Notes under the pieces: model-generated
What the model was told of the DNA's origin: nothing
The model's input: the letters and a program-made list of their open reading frames with translations, nothing else
Database searches by the model: none
Shown here: piece after piece, positions 45,041 to 54,871 of the stretch
Position numbering within the stretch: position 1 is the first letter of the stretch
Layout: every line of letters starts with the position of its first letter
Position numbers and translations under genes: made by a program
Assembly (NCBI RefSeq): GCF_023091245.1
Contig: NZ_JAHWXN010000002.1
Location: forward strand, 434,001 to 498,000
DNA from: Microbacterium croceum
GTDB taxonomy: Bacteria; Actinomycetota; Actinomycetes; Actinomycetales; Microbacteriaceae
Reading direction: 5' to 3'
Length of the DNA: 64,000 nt

Positions 45041-46253
45041 TACGCTCGTAATCGTGACTGAACGCGCTCCTCTCTCCCGCAAACTGTCCGCGATCGCCGA
45101 GTCTGCGACCCTCAAGGTCGATGCGAAGGCGAAGGCTCTCAAGGCGGAAGGCAAGGACATCATCTCCTATGCCGCCGGCGAGCCGGATTTCGCGACGCCG
45201 CAGTTCATCGTGGATGCCGCCGCCGAGGCTCTCGCCGACCCCGCGAACTACCGGTACACCCCCGCAGCAGGTCTCCCCGCGCTGCGTGAGGCGATCGCCG
45301 CGAAGACTCTGCGCGACTCCGGTCTCGAGGTGTCCCCGAGCCAGGTCATCGTGACCAACGGCGGCAAGCAGTCCGTGTACCAGGCGTTCCAGACCGTGGT
45401 GAACCCGGGCGACGAGGTGCTGCTCCCCGCCCCCTACTGGACCACCTACCCCGAGGCGATCCGCCTGGCCGACGGCACACCCGTCGAGGTGTTCGCCGGC
45501 GCCGACCAGGATTACAAGGTCACGGTCGAGCAGCTCGAAGCCGCCCGCACCGAGCGCACCACGGCGCTCGTCTTCGTGTCACCATCGAACCCGACCGGCT
45601 CGGTGTACACCGAGGAAGAGACCGCGGCCATCGGCGAGTGGGCACTCGAGCACGGCATCTGGATCATCAGCGACGAGATCTACCAGAACCTCACCTACGA
45701 GGGCGTGAAGGCGACGTCGATCGTCGAGGCCGTGCCTGCTGTCGCCGGCCAGACGATCCTGGTCAACGGCGTCGCCAAGACCTACGCCATGACCGGATGG
45801 CGCGTGGGCTGGATGGTCGGGCCGGCCGATGCCATCAAGGTCGCCGGCAACCTGCAGTCGCATCTCACGAGCAACGTGAACAACGTCGCCCAGAAGGCCG
45901 CGATCGCCGCGCTCAACGGCCCGCAGACCGAGGCGGAGCAGATGCGCGAGGCCTTCGACCGCCGCCGCCGCCTCATCGTCTCGGAGCTCTCGAAGATCGA
46001 CGGACTGGTCGTGCCGAACCCGCTCGGTGCCTTCTACGTGTACCCCGACGTGCAGGGCCTGCTCGGCCGCACCTGGGGCGGAGTGACACCGACCACGTCT
46101 CTCGAGCTGGCCGACCTGATCCTGGAGCAGGCCGAGGTCGCTGTGGTGCCCGGCGAGGCGTTCGGCCCCAGCGGCTACATCCGCATGTCGTACGCCCTCG
46201 GGGACGAGGCCCTGCTCACGGGCGTACAGCGCCTCCAGCGCCTGTTCTCCTGA
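45041..46253 (+). CDS. aspC: PLP-dependent aspartate aminotransferase (class I); -10 box at 45041-45046 included
   Basis: The coding part is 45054-46253, 399 residues, from a GTG. TACGCT seven bases before it suggests a leaderless transcript. Class I aminotransferase motifs: [47 protein letters not shown], and the Schiff-base Lys in [16 protein letters not shown] (about residue 243). It belongs to the Ib aspartate/prephenate aminotransferase group. It would make aspartate from oxaloacetate. Exact substrate range is not certain. Confidence 0.92.
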
Positions 46254-46260
46254 GACGCAC

Positions 46261-46295
46261 GGGCGCGCGCGGGCACCGACTGCCCGCGCGCGCCC
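46261..46295 (+). terminator. terminator after aspC
   Basis: A perfect 15-bp stem of alternating GC (46261-46275 with 46281-46295) with a 5-nt loop, 7 nt after the aspC stop. It also abuts the end of the convergent VOC gene, so it could serve both strands. Confidence 0.85.
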
Positions 46296-46296
46296 T

Positions 46297-46710
46297 TCAC
46301 TCCTGCGGGTGGTAGCCGATCAGCCAGCGGATGCCGTAGCGGTCGACGAGCGTGCCGTCCCAGTCACCCCAGGCACGCCGCTGCAGCGGGTCGATCACAC
46401 GACCGCCCACGGACAGATCGGCGAACCAGCCGGTGAGCGTCGACGCATCGGCGGTGCCGAGCAGCGCGAGGAACATGCCGTTCATCTGCACGGCGTCGTC
46501 GTCGATACCGGCATCCGCTCCGGACAACGCCACGACGCCCTGCAGCGTCGCGTGCCCGATCGCGTCGCTCGGACCGTCGTGTCTGTCCAGCTGCTCGTAG
46601 TCGAACATCTCCAGCACGCCGCCGAAGACGGATTGATAGTGGCGCATCGCCTCGGCGGCGTTGCCGGGGAACAGGAGATAGGGGACCAGTCCGCTCATGC
46701 GGCGAGTGTA
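46297..46710 (-). CDS. VOC/PhnB-like (glyoxalase-fold) protein; -10 box at 46705-46710 included
   Basis: The coding part is 46297-46698, 133 residues. TACACT lies six bases before the ATG, so the message is probably leaderless. PYLLFPGNAAEAMRHYQSVF is the start of the PhnB/3-demethylubiquinone-type VOC fold, and GTLVDRYGIRWLIGYHPQ is its C-terminal signature. FADLSVGGRVIDPLQRRAWG fits the second repeat. Such proteins are widespread and of unclear function. Confidence 0.85.
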   Translation of the reverse strand, partial: YTRRMSGLVPYLLFPGNAAEAMRHYQSVFGGVLEMFDYEQLDRHDGPSDAIGHATLQGVVALSGADAGIDDDAVQMNGMFLALLGTADASTLTGWFADLSVGGRVIDPLQRRAWGDWDGTLVDRYGIRWLIGYHPQE

Positions 46711-46723
46711 GCCCCGACCGCCC

Positions 46724-47854
46724 TCAGAGCTCGACGCCGACCAGCACCGGTTCCGGCTGGAGCACCAGCCCGAACTCCGCGTGGACTCGGCTCTGGATGA
46801 AGCGCGCGAGCTCTGCGACCTCGGCGGCGCTCGCTCCCCCACGGTTCGTGAGCGCAAGGGCGTGCTTTGTCGATACAGCGGCACGCGAGCGGGGCAGCCT
46901 GAACCCCTTGCGGATCCCGGCGTGTTCGATGAGCCAGGCGGCGCTCACCTTGACGTCGGTGGGACCACGCCGCGGGGCGGGAACCAGGCCGTCGTAGTTC
47001 GCCAGCGGGATGATCGTGATCGCGTCGAGATCGGGGGCGACGGGCCAACGCGGGCACTCCGGAGGCAGCGCGCGGGCGACGGATTCCGGCACGATCGCGT
47101 TCTGGAAGAAGGACCCCACGCCGTGCGTGTCTGGATCGTTCTCGTCGAGCAGCATCCCCTTGGACCCGCGGGTGGCGAGGATCCGCTCGCGCACCCACGA
47201 CAGGGAGACCGGAGCGTCGCTGTCGAGCCCGAGGGCTCGGCGCAGCTGCTCCCCGCGCACGATGCGCTCCGGCGTCACGACCAGGTCGACGGTGACGGAC
47301 AGGATGACGGCTCGGCGCTGCGGCTCGCTGCCGTAGTGGTGCTTGAGCACCGAGGTGCGGAATCCGAGCCCGAGCGCAGCGGCGGGAACGGTGGAGATCT
47401 CGCCTGTGCTCTCGTCGATCAGCTCGACCTCGACCAGGGTCTCCTGCACCTCCTGCCCGTAGGCACCGATGTTCTGTACCGGGGCAGCACCGACAGTGCC
47501 GGGGATCCCGGACATCGCCTCGAGCCCCGCATAGCCGTGCTCCACGGCGTAGGCGACGAAGTCATCCCACCCGTGCCCCGCCTGTGCGCGAAGACGGATG
47601 CGGCCGGCATGCGGCGAGGGCAGCTCTTCGATCCCGGTGGTGCGGATGCGGATGACCGTGCCCTCGAAGGGCTCATCTCCGACGAAGAGGTTGGAACCGC
47701 CGCCGAGCACGAACCACTCGTCGCCGCGAGCCCAGGTATCGCGCAGGGCCTCGACGAGTCCCGCGGTGGTCGTGGCCTCCTGCATCCGCTCGGGGGCAGC
47801 CCCCGTGCGGAGCGTCGTGAGGTCGGCGAGACGGATCGGATCGATCTCCTGCAT
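46724..47854 (-). CDS. murB: UDP-N-acetylenolpyruvoylglucosamine reductase
   Basis: A 376-residue MurB, starting at ATG 47854 one base after the hadB stop; the frame continues open upstream but within hadB. FAD-binding segments are TTLRTGAAPERM and VLGGGSNLFVGDEPFEGTVI (about residues 52-71), then GLEAMSGIPGTVGAAPVQNIGAYG given as its range (about 108-131). The catalytic Ser lies in GVGSFFQNAIV. It reduces UDP-GlcNAc-enolpyruvate to UDP-MurNAc for peptidoglycan. Adjacent to hadAB as in related genera. Confidence 0.96.
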   Translation of the reverse strand: MQEIDPIRLADLTTLRTGAAPERMQEATTTAGLVEALRDTWARGDEWFVLGGGSNLFVGDEPFEGTVIRIRTTGIEELPSPHAGRIRLRAQAGHGWDDFVAYAVEHGYAGLEAMSGIPGTVGAAPVQNIGAYGQEVQETLVEVELIDESTGEISTVPAAALGLGFRTSVLKHHYGSEPQRRAVILSVTVDLVVTPERIVRGEQLRRALGLDSDAPVSLSWVRERILATRGSKGMLLDENDPDTHGVGSFFQNAIVPESVARALPPECPRWPVAPDLDAITIIPLANYDGLVPAPRRGPTDVKVSAAWLIEHAGIRKGFRLPRSRAAVSTKHALALTNRGGASAAEVAELARFIQSRVHAEFGLVLQPEPVLVGVEL

Positions 47855-47855
47855 G

Positions 47856-48254
47856 TCAGGCCGCGATGCGCAGCTGCGCCTTGACGAGCACGGTGGCGTC
47901 ACCGAAGGTGACCTTCAGGTCGACCCGTGCGGCTTCGTCATCGACGGCGCCGACGGTCGCGATGACGTGCACATCAGCGCCCTCCACCGGGTCGACGACC
48001 ACGGGCTTCGTGAAACGAACGCCGTAGTCGAGAATGCGCACGCCGGGGTCGAGCGCGGCGAGGAGCACGGATGAGGCGATGCCCATCGTGAGCATGCCGT
48101 GGGCGAGGACGCCCGGCAGTCCCACCGCGGTGGCGATGTCGTCGCGGTAGTGGATGGGGTTGAAGTCTCCGGATGCTCCGGCGTAGCGCACGAGCGACTC
48201 TCGGGTCAGGTGCACGGTGCGTTCGGCGAGGACGTCTCCGACGGAATACGACAT
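47856..48254 (-). CDS. MaoC-family hot-dog dehydratase (HadB-like)
   Basis: A 132-residue single hot-dog protein. The MaoC hydratase motif is GDFNPIHYRDDIATAVGLPG, then VLAHGML, with the catalytic Asp and His. It starts on the stop of the preceding HadA-like gene (ATGA), so the two are co-translated and likely a heterodimer. In mycobacteria HadAB dehydrates 3-hydroxyacyl-ACP in FAS-II; Microbacteriaceae lack mycolic acids, so the substrate here is unclear. Confidence 0.88.
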   Translation of the reverse strand: MSYSVGDVLAERTVHLTRESLVRYAGASGDFNPIHYRDDIATAVGLPGVLAHGMLTMGIASSVLLAALDPGVRILDYGVRFTKPVVVDPVEGADVHVIATVGAVDDEAARVDLKVTFGDATVLVKAQLRIAA

Positions 48255-48730
48255 CAGTGCGTCCCCTCCTCTTCCTTGGCATCCTCTGTGTCCTCGCCGA
48301 CCAGCAGGACGCTGGTGGCGGTCACCACGTGGGCGCCGGCGACATCGGTGATCTCAGCCTCGCTGGTGATCAGTGCGTTGCCGGCCATCGTGCGGATGCC
48401 GGTGACGCGCAGCTGTCCGACGAGCTCGTCGCCGGCCACGATCGGTCGCGAGTAGGTGAACCGCTGCTCCGCGTGGATCGTGCGGGACAACACGATGCCC
48501 GAGTCCGGCAGCGCGAGCAGCTGCTGCAGCGTCAGGTCCTGGATGACCATCGCGAAGGTCGGCGGTGCCACGACGTCGGCGTAACCGGCCGCGCGGGCCG
48601 CCTCCACGTCGGTGTGCTGAGGGGCATCGGCGAAGACAGCGCGCGCGAACTCGCGCACCTTCTCACGGCCGACGAGGTACGGGGCGGTCGGCGGGAACTC
48701 CCGGCCGATCAGATCTGTGTTCACTGCCAC
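48254..48730 (-). CDS. FAS1-like dehydratase subunit (HadA-like)
   Basis: A 158-residue hot-dog protein of the HadA group. FPPTAPYLVGREKVREFARA (about residues 12-31) is the typical N-terminus, and RTIHAEQRFTYSRPIVAGDE (about 84-103) the core. It lacks the catalytic Asp-His set of the partner, as expected for the non-catalytic subunit. The start is ATG 48730, or possibly the GTG two codons later. First gene of hadA-hadB-murB. Confidence 0.87.
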   Translation of the reverse strand: MAVNTDLIGREFPPTAPYLVGREKVREFARAVFADAPQHTDVEAARAAGYADVVAPPTFAMVIQDLTLQQLLALPDSGIVLSRTIHAEQRFTYSRPIVAGDELVGQLRVTGIRTMAGNALITSEAEITDVAGAHVVTATSVLLVGEDTEDAKEEEGTH

Positions 48731-48770
48731 CCCTCGATCCTATCGAGCGTGGCGGTCGGCGGGTTCCGCG

Positions 48771-49571
48771 TCAGCCCTTGCGGCGACCTCGCACGGCCTT
48801 GAGCGCCATCTGCACGGCGATCACCACGAGATATGCCGCGAAGAGAATGTTGCCGACCGTGGGGTCGATCAGGGTTGCGATCCAGGCGCCGAGAGCGGTC
48901 GTCGTGCAGGCCGAGACTCCGATGAATGCGGCAGCGGGCAGGTCGACGTTGCGGGTGCGCAGGTTGCCGATCGTGCCGGACACCGCCGTCGGGATCATCA
49001 TCAGCAACGACGTGCCCTTGGCCACCAGATCGCTGGTGCCGAAAGCCAGCATCAGGACGGGGACGACGATCACGCCGCCGCCGACGCCGATCAGGCCGGC
49101 GAGCACACCCGTGCCGAGCCCCACTCCGACCAGCGCGAGTCCGGTGAGCAGCGTGAGATCGAAGGTCGCATCGCGCGAAGGAATGACGACGAACAGCGTG
49201 ATGATGACGAGAACCAGGAAGCCGACGAAACCCCAGCGCAGCGCGGTCTGCGAGATCCGCGGAAGGAGTCGGGTGCCGATCTGCGCGCCAACCACGGCCC
49301 CGGCCGCGAGGATGAGGGCGGGGATCCAGGCGACTGAGCCGGAGATGGCGTAGGAGATCACCCCGACGCTGGCCGTCGGCACGATCGCGGCGAGCGAGGT
49401 GCCGGCGGCGATGCGCTGGTCGAACTGGAGAAGCAGCACGAGCAGCGGCACGATGACCGTGCCCCCGCCGACGCCGAAGAGACCGGAGAGCAACCCGGCG
49501 AGCAGGCCGATTCCGATGAAGGCGGCGTATGCTCGCGGCCCTCGGCGCAGACCTGCTGCGACTTCGTCCAC
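48771..49571 (-). CDS. TauE/SafE family permease
   Basis: A 266-residue membrane protein from the GTG at 49571, with GGGGAGGAA seven bases upstream; the frame is open beyond. Two repeats of the family motif are seen: GLLAGLLSGLFGVGGGTVIV, then in the second half GVLAGLIGVGGGVIVVPVLM. About eight hydrophobic segments follow. TauE/SafE proteins export sulfite or sulfoacetate-like anions; specificity here is unknown. It could relate to the organosulfur cluster at 30-36 kb, but it is not linked to it. Confidence 0.88.
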   Translation of the reverse strand: MDEVAAGLRRGPRAYAAFIGIGLLAGLLSGLFGVGGGTVIVPLLVLLLQFDQRIAAGTSLAAIVPTASVGVISYAISGSVAWIPALILAAGAVVGAQIGTRLLPRISQTALRWGFVGFLVLVIITLFVVIPSRDATFDLTLLTGLALVGVGLGTGVLAGLIGVGGGVIVVPVLMLAFGTSDLVAKGTSLLMMIPTAVSGTIGNLRTRNVDLPAAAFIGVSACTTTALGAWIATLIDPTVGNILFAAYLVVIAVQMALKAVRGRRKG

Positions 49572-50016
49572 GCTGCGTTCCTCCCCCGCGACGCACGACG
49601 GCCGCACCGCCGACCAGCCTACTCCGTGCCACGAGCTTCCCGACGACCGTGACGGTGACGACGACGAGCAGAAGGCCCGAGCGCGGGGGGAGCCGCGACC
49701 GGGCCTTCCGGTGTGCCTGTGCATCGTCGCGCAGTGGGAGTCACGCGACAGCTGCGATCAGTTCACGAGCGGCGCGGCACGGTGGGGAAAGGGGAGATGT
49801 GCGCACCTCTCGCTCCCAGGAGAGCACACCCTTCCGCGGGCGTCACGCCCCCAGCACGGGATCCCCCAGTTGCGGGGTACACCGCGTGGTGGCAACTCGC
49901 GCCGTGTCGTGATGCTCGATGACCGCGTTCACCCCTGGGACGCAGTGCCGTCATATGCGAGACTGGATCGCGACACCGGTGATGGCGCCGGCATCGGACG
50001 GATCGAAGGAGATCTG
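49572..50016. other. 445-bp gene-free stretch between two divergent genes
   Basis: It must hold the promoters of the permease (minus) and the acyl-CoA ligase (plus). The plus frame is open through most of it but lacks an RBS and reads as low-quality sequence, so I do not call it coding. No clear operator, repeat or RNA was found. Confidence 0.4.
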
Positions 50017-51591
50017 ATGGTTCGCAGCACATTCCCCGACCTGGACATCCCGGACCTCTCCGTGTACGACTTCTTGTTCGGCGACCTCGACGATGCGCGT
50101 CTGGACGCGGTCGCGCTGGTCGACGGCATGAGCGGCGCGACCACGACCTATCGAGAGCTCGTCGGGCAGATCGGTCTCTTCGCCGGCGCGCTCGCGGCAC
50201 GGGGCGTCGGCGTCGGGACGCGCATCGGCGTACTGTGCCCGAACATCCCGGCCTTCGCCACGGTCTTCCACGGCATCCTGCGCGCGGGGGCCACAGCCAC
50301 CACCATCAACTCGCTCTACACCCCTGACGAGATCGCGAGCCAGCTCACCGATGCCGGCGCAGAGTGGCTGATCACCGTGTCTCCCCTGCTGCCCGGAGCT
50401 CTCGCTGCTGCGGCCGAGGTCGGCATCGACGCCGATCACCTCATCGTGCTCGATGGGACCGAAGGACACCCGTCGCTCCCCGGGCTCCTGGGCGAGGGAC
50501 GCGCAGCGCCGGAGGTCTCGTTCGACCCCGCGACACATCTCGCCGTGCTCCCCTACTCCTCGGGGACGACCGGACGCCCGAAGGGTGTGATGCTCACTCA
50601 CCGCAATCTGGTCGCCAACGTCTCGCAGTGCCGCTCGACGATCGCGCTCGGCGATGACGACCGGGTGCTGGCCGTGCTGCCGTTCTTCCACATCTACGGC
50701 ATGACGGTGCTCCTCAACTTCGCGCTGCGGCAACGCGCCGCCCTCGTCACCATGCCGAAGTTCGACCTCGTCGAGTTCCTTCGGGTGGTCGCCGAGCATC
50801 GCACCAGCTGGGTCTTCATCGCCCCGCCGATCGCGGTGGCGCTCGCGAAGCATCCGCTGGTCGATCAGTACGACCTCTCGGCGATCAAGGTCATCTTCTC
50901 GGGGGCCGCCCCGCTGGACGGCGCTCTCGCCTCGGCGGTCGCCACGCGCCTGGGCTGCACGGTGTGCCAGGGCTACGGCATGACAGAGACCAGCCCGGTG
51001 ACCCACGCCATCCCCTACGATCGCGACGACATCGATCGCTCCTCGGTGGGACTGCTGCTCGCCGGCACGGAGGCGCGTCTGCTCGACGCGGAGACCGGCG
51101 CCGAGGTCGAGGTTCCCGCCGACGGAGCCAGCGAGCCGGGAGAGCTCCTCATCCGCGGTCCGCAGGTGATGAGCGGATACCTGAACCGACCGGATGCCAC
51201 AGCGGAGATGCTCGACGCCGACGGGTGGCTGCACACCGGAGACGTCGCCACGGTCACCCACGACGGTATCTTCCGGATCGTCGACCGCCTCAAGGAACTG
51301 ATCAAGTACAAGGGCTACCAGGTCGCCCCGGCGGTACTGGAGGCGGTGCTGCTCGAGCATCCGTCGATCGCCGACGCCGCAGTGATCGGCGCGCTGGACG
51401 ACGACGGCCAGGAGGTGCCGAAGGCATTCGTCGTCGTGCAGCAGGGCGCGGAGCTCGACGCCGATGCCGTGATCGCCCATGTCGCCGGGCGCGTGGCGCC
51501 GCACGAGAAGGTGCGTCAGGTCGAGTTCATAGACGCGATCCCGAAGTCGACATCCGGCAAGATCCTGCGCAAGGACCTGCGCTCCCGTTGA
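50017..51591 (+). CDS. acyl-CoA/4-coumarate-type AMP-forming ligase
   Basis: A 524-residue ANL-superfamily enzyme, ATG at 50017 with GAAGGAG. The AMP-binding P-loop is YSSGTTGRPKGVMLTH (about residues 180-195), A5 is GYGMTETSP, the adenine contact is TGDVATVTHDGIF with the conserved Asp, the hinge is IVDRLKELIKYKGYQVAP, and the catalytic Lys is in PKSTSGKILRK near the C-terminus. It activates a carboxylic acid to an adenylate and then a CoA thioester. It is closest to 4-coumarate:CoA ligase-like enzymes; substrate not determinable. Confidence 0.9.
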   Translation: MVRSTFPDLDIPDLSVYDFLFGDLDDARLDAVALVDGMSGATTTYRELVGQIGLFAGALAARGVGVGTRIGVLCPNIPAFATVFHGILRAGATATTINSLYTPDEIASQLTDAGAEWLITVSPLLPGALAAAAEVGIDADHLIVLDGTEGHPSLPGLLGEGRAAPEVSFDPATHLAVLPYSSGTTGRPKGVMLTHRNLVANVSQCRSTIALGDDDRVLAVLPFFHIYGMTVLLNFALRQRAALVTMPKFDLVEFLRVVAEHRTSWVFIAPPIAVALAKHPLVDQYDLSAIKVIFSGAAPLDGALASAVATRLGCTVCQGYGMTETSPVTHAIPYDRDDIDRSSVGLLLAGTEARLLDAETGAEVEVPADGASEPGELLIRGPQVMSGYLNRPDATAEMLDADGWLHTGDVATVTHDGIFRIVDRLKELIKYKGYQVAPAVLEAVLLEHPSIADAAVIGALDDDGQEVPKAFVVVQQGAELDADAVIAHVAGRVAPHEKVRQVEFIDAIPKSTSGKILRKDLRSR

Positions 51592-51614
51592 CACGACGGC
51601 GCGCACGCTCCGTC

Positions 51615-51698
51615 CGACGATTCACGGAGTGTGTGACGATCTGCAGAGGTTTCGGCGGCGGATGCTCCGCGATCCGTCTCGACGTCCGTGAATCGTCG
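51615..51698. repeat. wide extragenic inverted repeat after the acyl-CoA ligase
   Basis: Perfect 14-bp arms CGACGATTCACGGA (51615-51628) and its complement (51685-51698) separated by 56 nt. It lies 23 nt after the ligase stop and before the convergent rplQ terminator. Confidence 0.7.
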
Positions 51699-51737
51699 CG
51701 GCACCCCGCAGCCGCCCGACATCGCCCCGGACAGGAC

Positions 51738-51770
51738 GAAGCCCGCCACCCCGGAAGGGCGGCGGGCTTC
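51738..51770 (-). terminator. terminator of the infA-rplQ operon
   Basis: A 10-bp outer stem (GAAGCCCGCC and complement) with an internal GC loop, 17 nt after the rplQ stop on the minus strand. Confidence 0.8.
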
Positions 51771-51787
51771 TTCATGAGGTCGAGTGA

Positions 51788-52318
51788 TTACTCGGACTTC
51801 TCCTCGGCGGGAGCCTCGGTGGTCTCCTCAGCGGGAGCCTCCTCCGCGGCAGCCTCGGGAGCCTCCTCGACGGGAGCCTCCTCGACGGGAGCCTCCTCGA
51901 CGACCTCGGCCGGCTTCTCAGCCTTGGCGGTCTTCTTGGCCGACTTCGGCTTCGGGTTGACGGGCTCGAGGACGAGCTCGATCACGGCCATGGGGGCGTT
52001 GTCGCCCTTGCGGTTCCCGACCTTGGTGATACGGGTGTAGCCACCCTCGCGGTCCGCGACGAGCGGAGCGATCTCGGCGAAGAGCGTGTGGACGACGCTC
52101 TTGTCACCGATGACGGCCAGCACGCGACGACGCGCGTGCAGGTCGCCACGCTTGGCGAAGGTGATCAGACGCTCAGCGAGCGGACGGAGGCGCTTGGCCT
52201 TCGTCTCGGTCGTCTTGATCGACTTGTGGGTGTAGAGCGCGGCTGCGAGGTTCGCAAGCATGAGGCGCTCGTGTGCGGGGCCGCCTCCGAGGCGGGGACC
52301 CTTAGTGGGCTTGGGCAT
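51788..52318 (-). CDS. rplQ: 50S ribosomal protein L17 with acidic C-terminal extension
   Basis: A 176-residue L17. The conserved domain is residues 1-115: [20 protein letters not shown], then [16 protein letters not shown]. coli L17 is 127 long, so about 55 residues are extra: a Glu/Ala/Pro-rich tail. The DNA behind it contains three exact tandem 15-bp units (51857-51901) encoding VEEAP, a likely site of length variation. It follows rpoA by 33 bp, as usual. Confidence 0.96.
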   Translation of the reverse strand: MPKPTKGPRLGGGPAHERLMLANLAAALYTHKSIKTTETKAKRLRPLAERLITFAKRGDLHARRRVLAVIGDKSVVHTLFAEIAPLVADREGGYTRITKVGNRKGDNAPMAVIELVLEPVNPKPKSAKKTAKAEKPAEVVEEAPVEEAPVEEAPEAAAEEAPAEETTEAPAEEKSE

Positions 52319-52351
52319 AATCGTCTAGCTCCTGGTCAGAAAGGTCGGGTA

Positions 52352-53341
52352 TCAGAAGGACTCGTCTTCGCTGCCGCCGTAGAAGTGGGCGCCGTCGAAA
52401 CCGGGCACCGAATCCTTGAGCGACAGACCGAGCGAGATGAGCTTGTCGCGCACCTCGTCGACCGACTTCTGGCCGAAATTGCGGATGTTCATGAGCTGCG
52501 TCTCCGACAGGGCGACGAGCTCAGAAACGGTGTTGATGCCCTCACGCTTCAGGCAGTTGTACGAACGGACCGACAGGTCGAGGTCCTCGATCGGCATCGA
52601 CAGCTCGCTGGAGTTCACTGCCTCCACCGGCGCCGGGCCGATCTCGATGCCCTCGGCCTCGACGTTCAGCTCGCGAGCGAGACCGAACAGCTCGGTCAGC
52701 GTCTTCGCAGCCGACGCGACGGCGTCGCGGGGGCTGATCGAGGACTTGGTCTCGACGTCGAGGACGAGCTTGTCGAAGTCGGTGCGCTCACCGGCACGAG
52801 TCGCCTCGACGCGGTAGCTGACCTTCAGGACGGGCGAGTAGATCGAGTCGATCGGCACCTGGCCGGCCTCGGCGTACTCGTTGCGGTTCTGCGTCGCCGA
52901 GACGTAGCCACGGCCACGCTCGATCGTCAGCTCGAGCTCGAACTTCGCGGTGTCGTTGAGCGTCGCGATGACGAGCTCGGGGTTGTGGACCTCGACACCG
53001 GCCGGAGCCGAGATGTCAGCGGCGGTCACTTCGCCCGCACCGGTCTTGCGCAGGTACGCCGTGATGGGCTCGTCGCGCTCCGAGGAGACGACCAGCTGCT
53101 TGATGTTGAGGATGATCTCGGTGACATCCTCCTTCACGCCGGGGATGGTGCTGAACTCGTGCAGCACACCGTCGATGCGAACGCTGGTGACCGCGGCGCC
53201 GGGGATCGACGAAAGCAGGCTGCGGCGCAGCGCGTTGCCGATCGTGTAACCGAAGCCGGGCTCCAGAGGCTCGATGATGAACCGGCTACGGTTCTCGACG
53301 ATCTTTTCCTCGGTCAGTGTGGGACGCTGTGCAATAAGCAC
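52352..53341 (-). CDS. rpoA: RNA polymerase alpha subunit
   Basis: A 329-residue alpha subunit, GTG start. The N-terminal assembly domain has [20 protein letters not shown] (about residues 23-42) and [16 protein letters not shown]. The C-terminal domain has [20 protein letters not shown], then [15 protein letters not shown], the UP-element and activator contact surface. It is transcribed with rpsM-rpsK-rplQ. rpsD, often found just before rpoA, is not here. Confidence 0.98.
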   Translation of the reverse strand: MLIAQRPTLTEEKIVENRSRFIIEPLEPGFGYTIGNALRRSLLSSIPGAAVTSVRIDGVLHEFSTIPGVKEDVTEIILNIKQLVVSSERDEPITAYLRKTGAGEVTAADISAPAGVEVHNPELVIATLNDTAKFELELTIERGRGYVSATQNRNEYAEAGQVPIDSIYSPVLKVSYRVEATRAGERTDFDKLVLDVETKSSISPRDAVASAAKTLTELFGLARELNVEAEGIEIGPAPVEAVNSSELSMPIEDLDLSVRSYNCLKREGINTVSELVALSETQLMNIRNFGQKSVDEVRDKLISLGLSLKDSVPGFDGAHFYGGSEDESF

Positions 53342-53483
53342 TCTGTGTTCCTTTCGATCACATGCCCGCTATATGACATGTGGTGGGTGAGGTCTTGAGT
53401 TGTGGAAGTCGATGCCCGCACGCGGGCGGAGAGCCGCTCGGCGCTTCAGTATGTCGAAGGCACGAGCGGCTCAACCAGCCGGA
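53342..53483. other. rpsK-rpoA spacer with a degenerate repeat
   Basis: The 142-bp gap contains GCTTCAGTATGTCGAAGGC (about 53443-53461), a degenerate version of the CTGAGCCTGTCGAAGG repeat. It also has a short hairpin GCCGCTC/GAGCGGC around it. It occupies the place where rpsD usually lies. Confidence 0.45.
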
Positions 53484-53882
53484 TCAGACGCGGCGACGCT
53501 TCGGCGGGCGGCATCCGTTGTGCGCCTGCGGGGTGACGTCCTGGATCGAGCCGACCTCGAGGCCTGCGGCCTGGAGCGAACGGATCGCGGTCTCGCGGCC
53601 GGAGCCTGGACCCTTCACGAGGACGTCGACCTTCTTGACGCCGTGCTCCGCCGCCTGACGGGCAGCAGACTCGGCAGCCATACCGGCGGCGTACGGGGTC
53701 GACTTGCGGGAGCCCTTGAAGCCCACGCCACCCGACGATGCCCACGCGATGACGGCGCCGGACGGGTCGGTGATCGAGACGATCGTGTTGTTGAACGTCG
53801 ACTTGATGTGGGCCTGGCCCAGCGCGATGTTCTTCTTTTCCTTGCGGCGCGGCTTGCGCGCGGCGGCCTTGGGTGCAGCCAT
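53484..53882 (-). CDS. rpsK: 30S ribosomal protein S11
   Basis: A 132-residue S11. Conserved [19 protein letters not shown] (about residues 24-42), [18 protein letters not shown], and the C-terminal [18 protein letters not shown]. It forms the 30S platform near the mRNA exit. It lies 31 bp after rpsM. Confidence 0.98.
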   Translation of the reverse strand: MAAPKAAARKPRRKEKKNIALGQAHIKSTFNNTIVSITDPSGAVIAWASSGGVGFKGSRKSTPYAAGMAAESAARQAAEHGVKKVDVLVKGPGSGRETAIRSLQAAGLEVGSIQDVTPQAHNGCRPPKRRRV

Positions 53883-53913
53883 GAAAGTGTTCTCCTAGTC
53901 CCTGGGGCCCCGC

Positions 53914-54288
<375 letters not shown>

Positions 54289-54366
54289 GCGGTTCTCCTG
54301 GATGTTGTGGAGGTGTGGGACAGGATCGGTGCCCGGGCCTCCGCCCGAGGTGTCCCCCTTCTGGGC

Positions 54367-54385
54367 CCCTGAGCCTGTCGAAGGG
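54367..54385. repeat. CCCTGAGCCTGTCGAAGGG repeat between rpmJ and rpsM
   Basis: One copy of the short palindromic repeat, flanked by GGGCCC on both sides so that the whole can form a hairpin (54363-54390). It lies in the 179-bp gap upstream of rpsM on the minus strand. Confidence 0.8.
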
Positions 54386-54467
54386 CCCGGGAGGGAAGGG
54401 TTCTGATCCTGCCGTCTGTGTATTCAGTTATGAGATGTGCGCGAGCGATGCCGCGCAACGCCGGTGC

Positions 54468-54584
54468 TTAGCCCTGGCGCTGCTTGTGACGCGGGTTGCT
54501 CTTGCAGATCACCATGACGCGGCCGTGACGGCGGATCACCTTGCAGTGATCGCAGATGGGCTTGACGCTGGGGTTGACCTTCAT
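54468..54584 (-). CDS. rpmJ: 50S ribosomal protein L36
   Basis: A 38-residue L36 translated from ATG 54584: [14 protein letters not shown] begins it, and [16 protein letters not shown] ends it. The Cys-x2-Cys (11, 14) and C27-x4-His (32) zinc ligands are all present, so this is the zinc-binding form. It lies between infA and rpsM, as usual. Confidence 0.97.
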   Translation of the reverse strand: MKVNPSVKPICDHCKVIRRHGRVMVICKSNPRHKQRQG

Positions 54585-54649
54585 GATGTTTCCTGTTCGC
54601 TGTCTTCGTACCGCCCCGATGCCGAGGCAGGCCGTTACTTCTCGACCGG

Positions 54650-54871
54650 TCAGCGGTAGCGGTAGACGATACGGCCGCGGGTGAGGTCGTAGGGGCTGAG
54701 CTCCACGACCACGCGGTCCTCGGGGATGATACGGATGTAGTTCTGCCGCATCTTGCCGGAGATCGTTGCCAGGACCTTGTGTCCGTTGCTGAGCTCAACG
54801 CGGAACATCGCGTTGGGCAGTGCTTCGGAGATCACGCCCTCGATCTCGATGACACCGTCTTTCTTAGCCAT
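54650..54871 (-). CDS. infA: translation initiation factor IF-1
   Basis: A 73-residue IF-1, an OB-fold protein that blocks the A site during initiation. [20 protein letters not shown] (1-20) and [20 protein letters not shown] (about 39-58) are the family's standard segments. The frame extends 33 codons further upstream without RBS. First gene of the infA-rpmJ-rpsM-rpsK-rpoA-rplQ operon. Confidence 0.98.
   Translation of the reverse strand: MAKKDGVIEIEGVISEALPNAMFRVELSNGHKVLATISGKMRQNYIRIIPEDRVVVELSPYDLTRGRIVYRYR

Noticed and set aside
49572..50016. N-terminal extension or small gene before the acyl-CoA ligase
   Set aside because: The open frame has no RBS or recognisable domain, and the ligase has a strong RBS at its own ATG.
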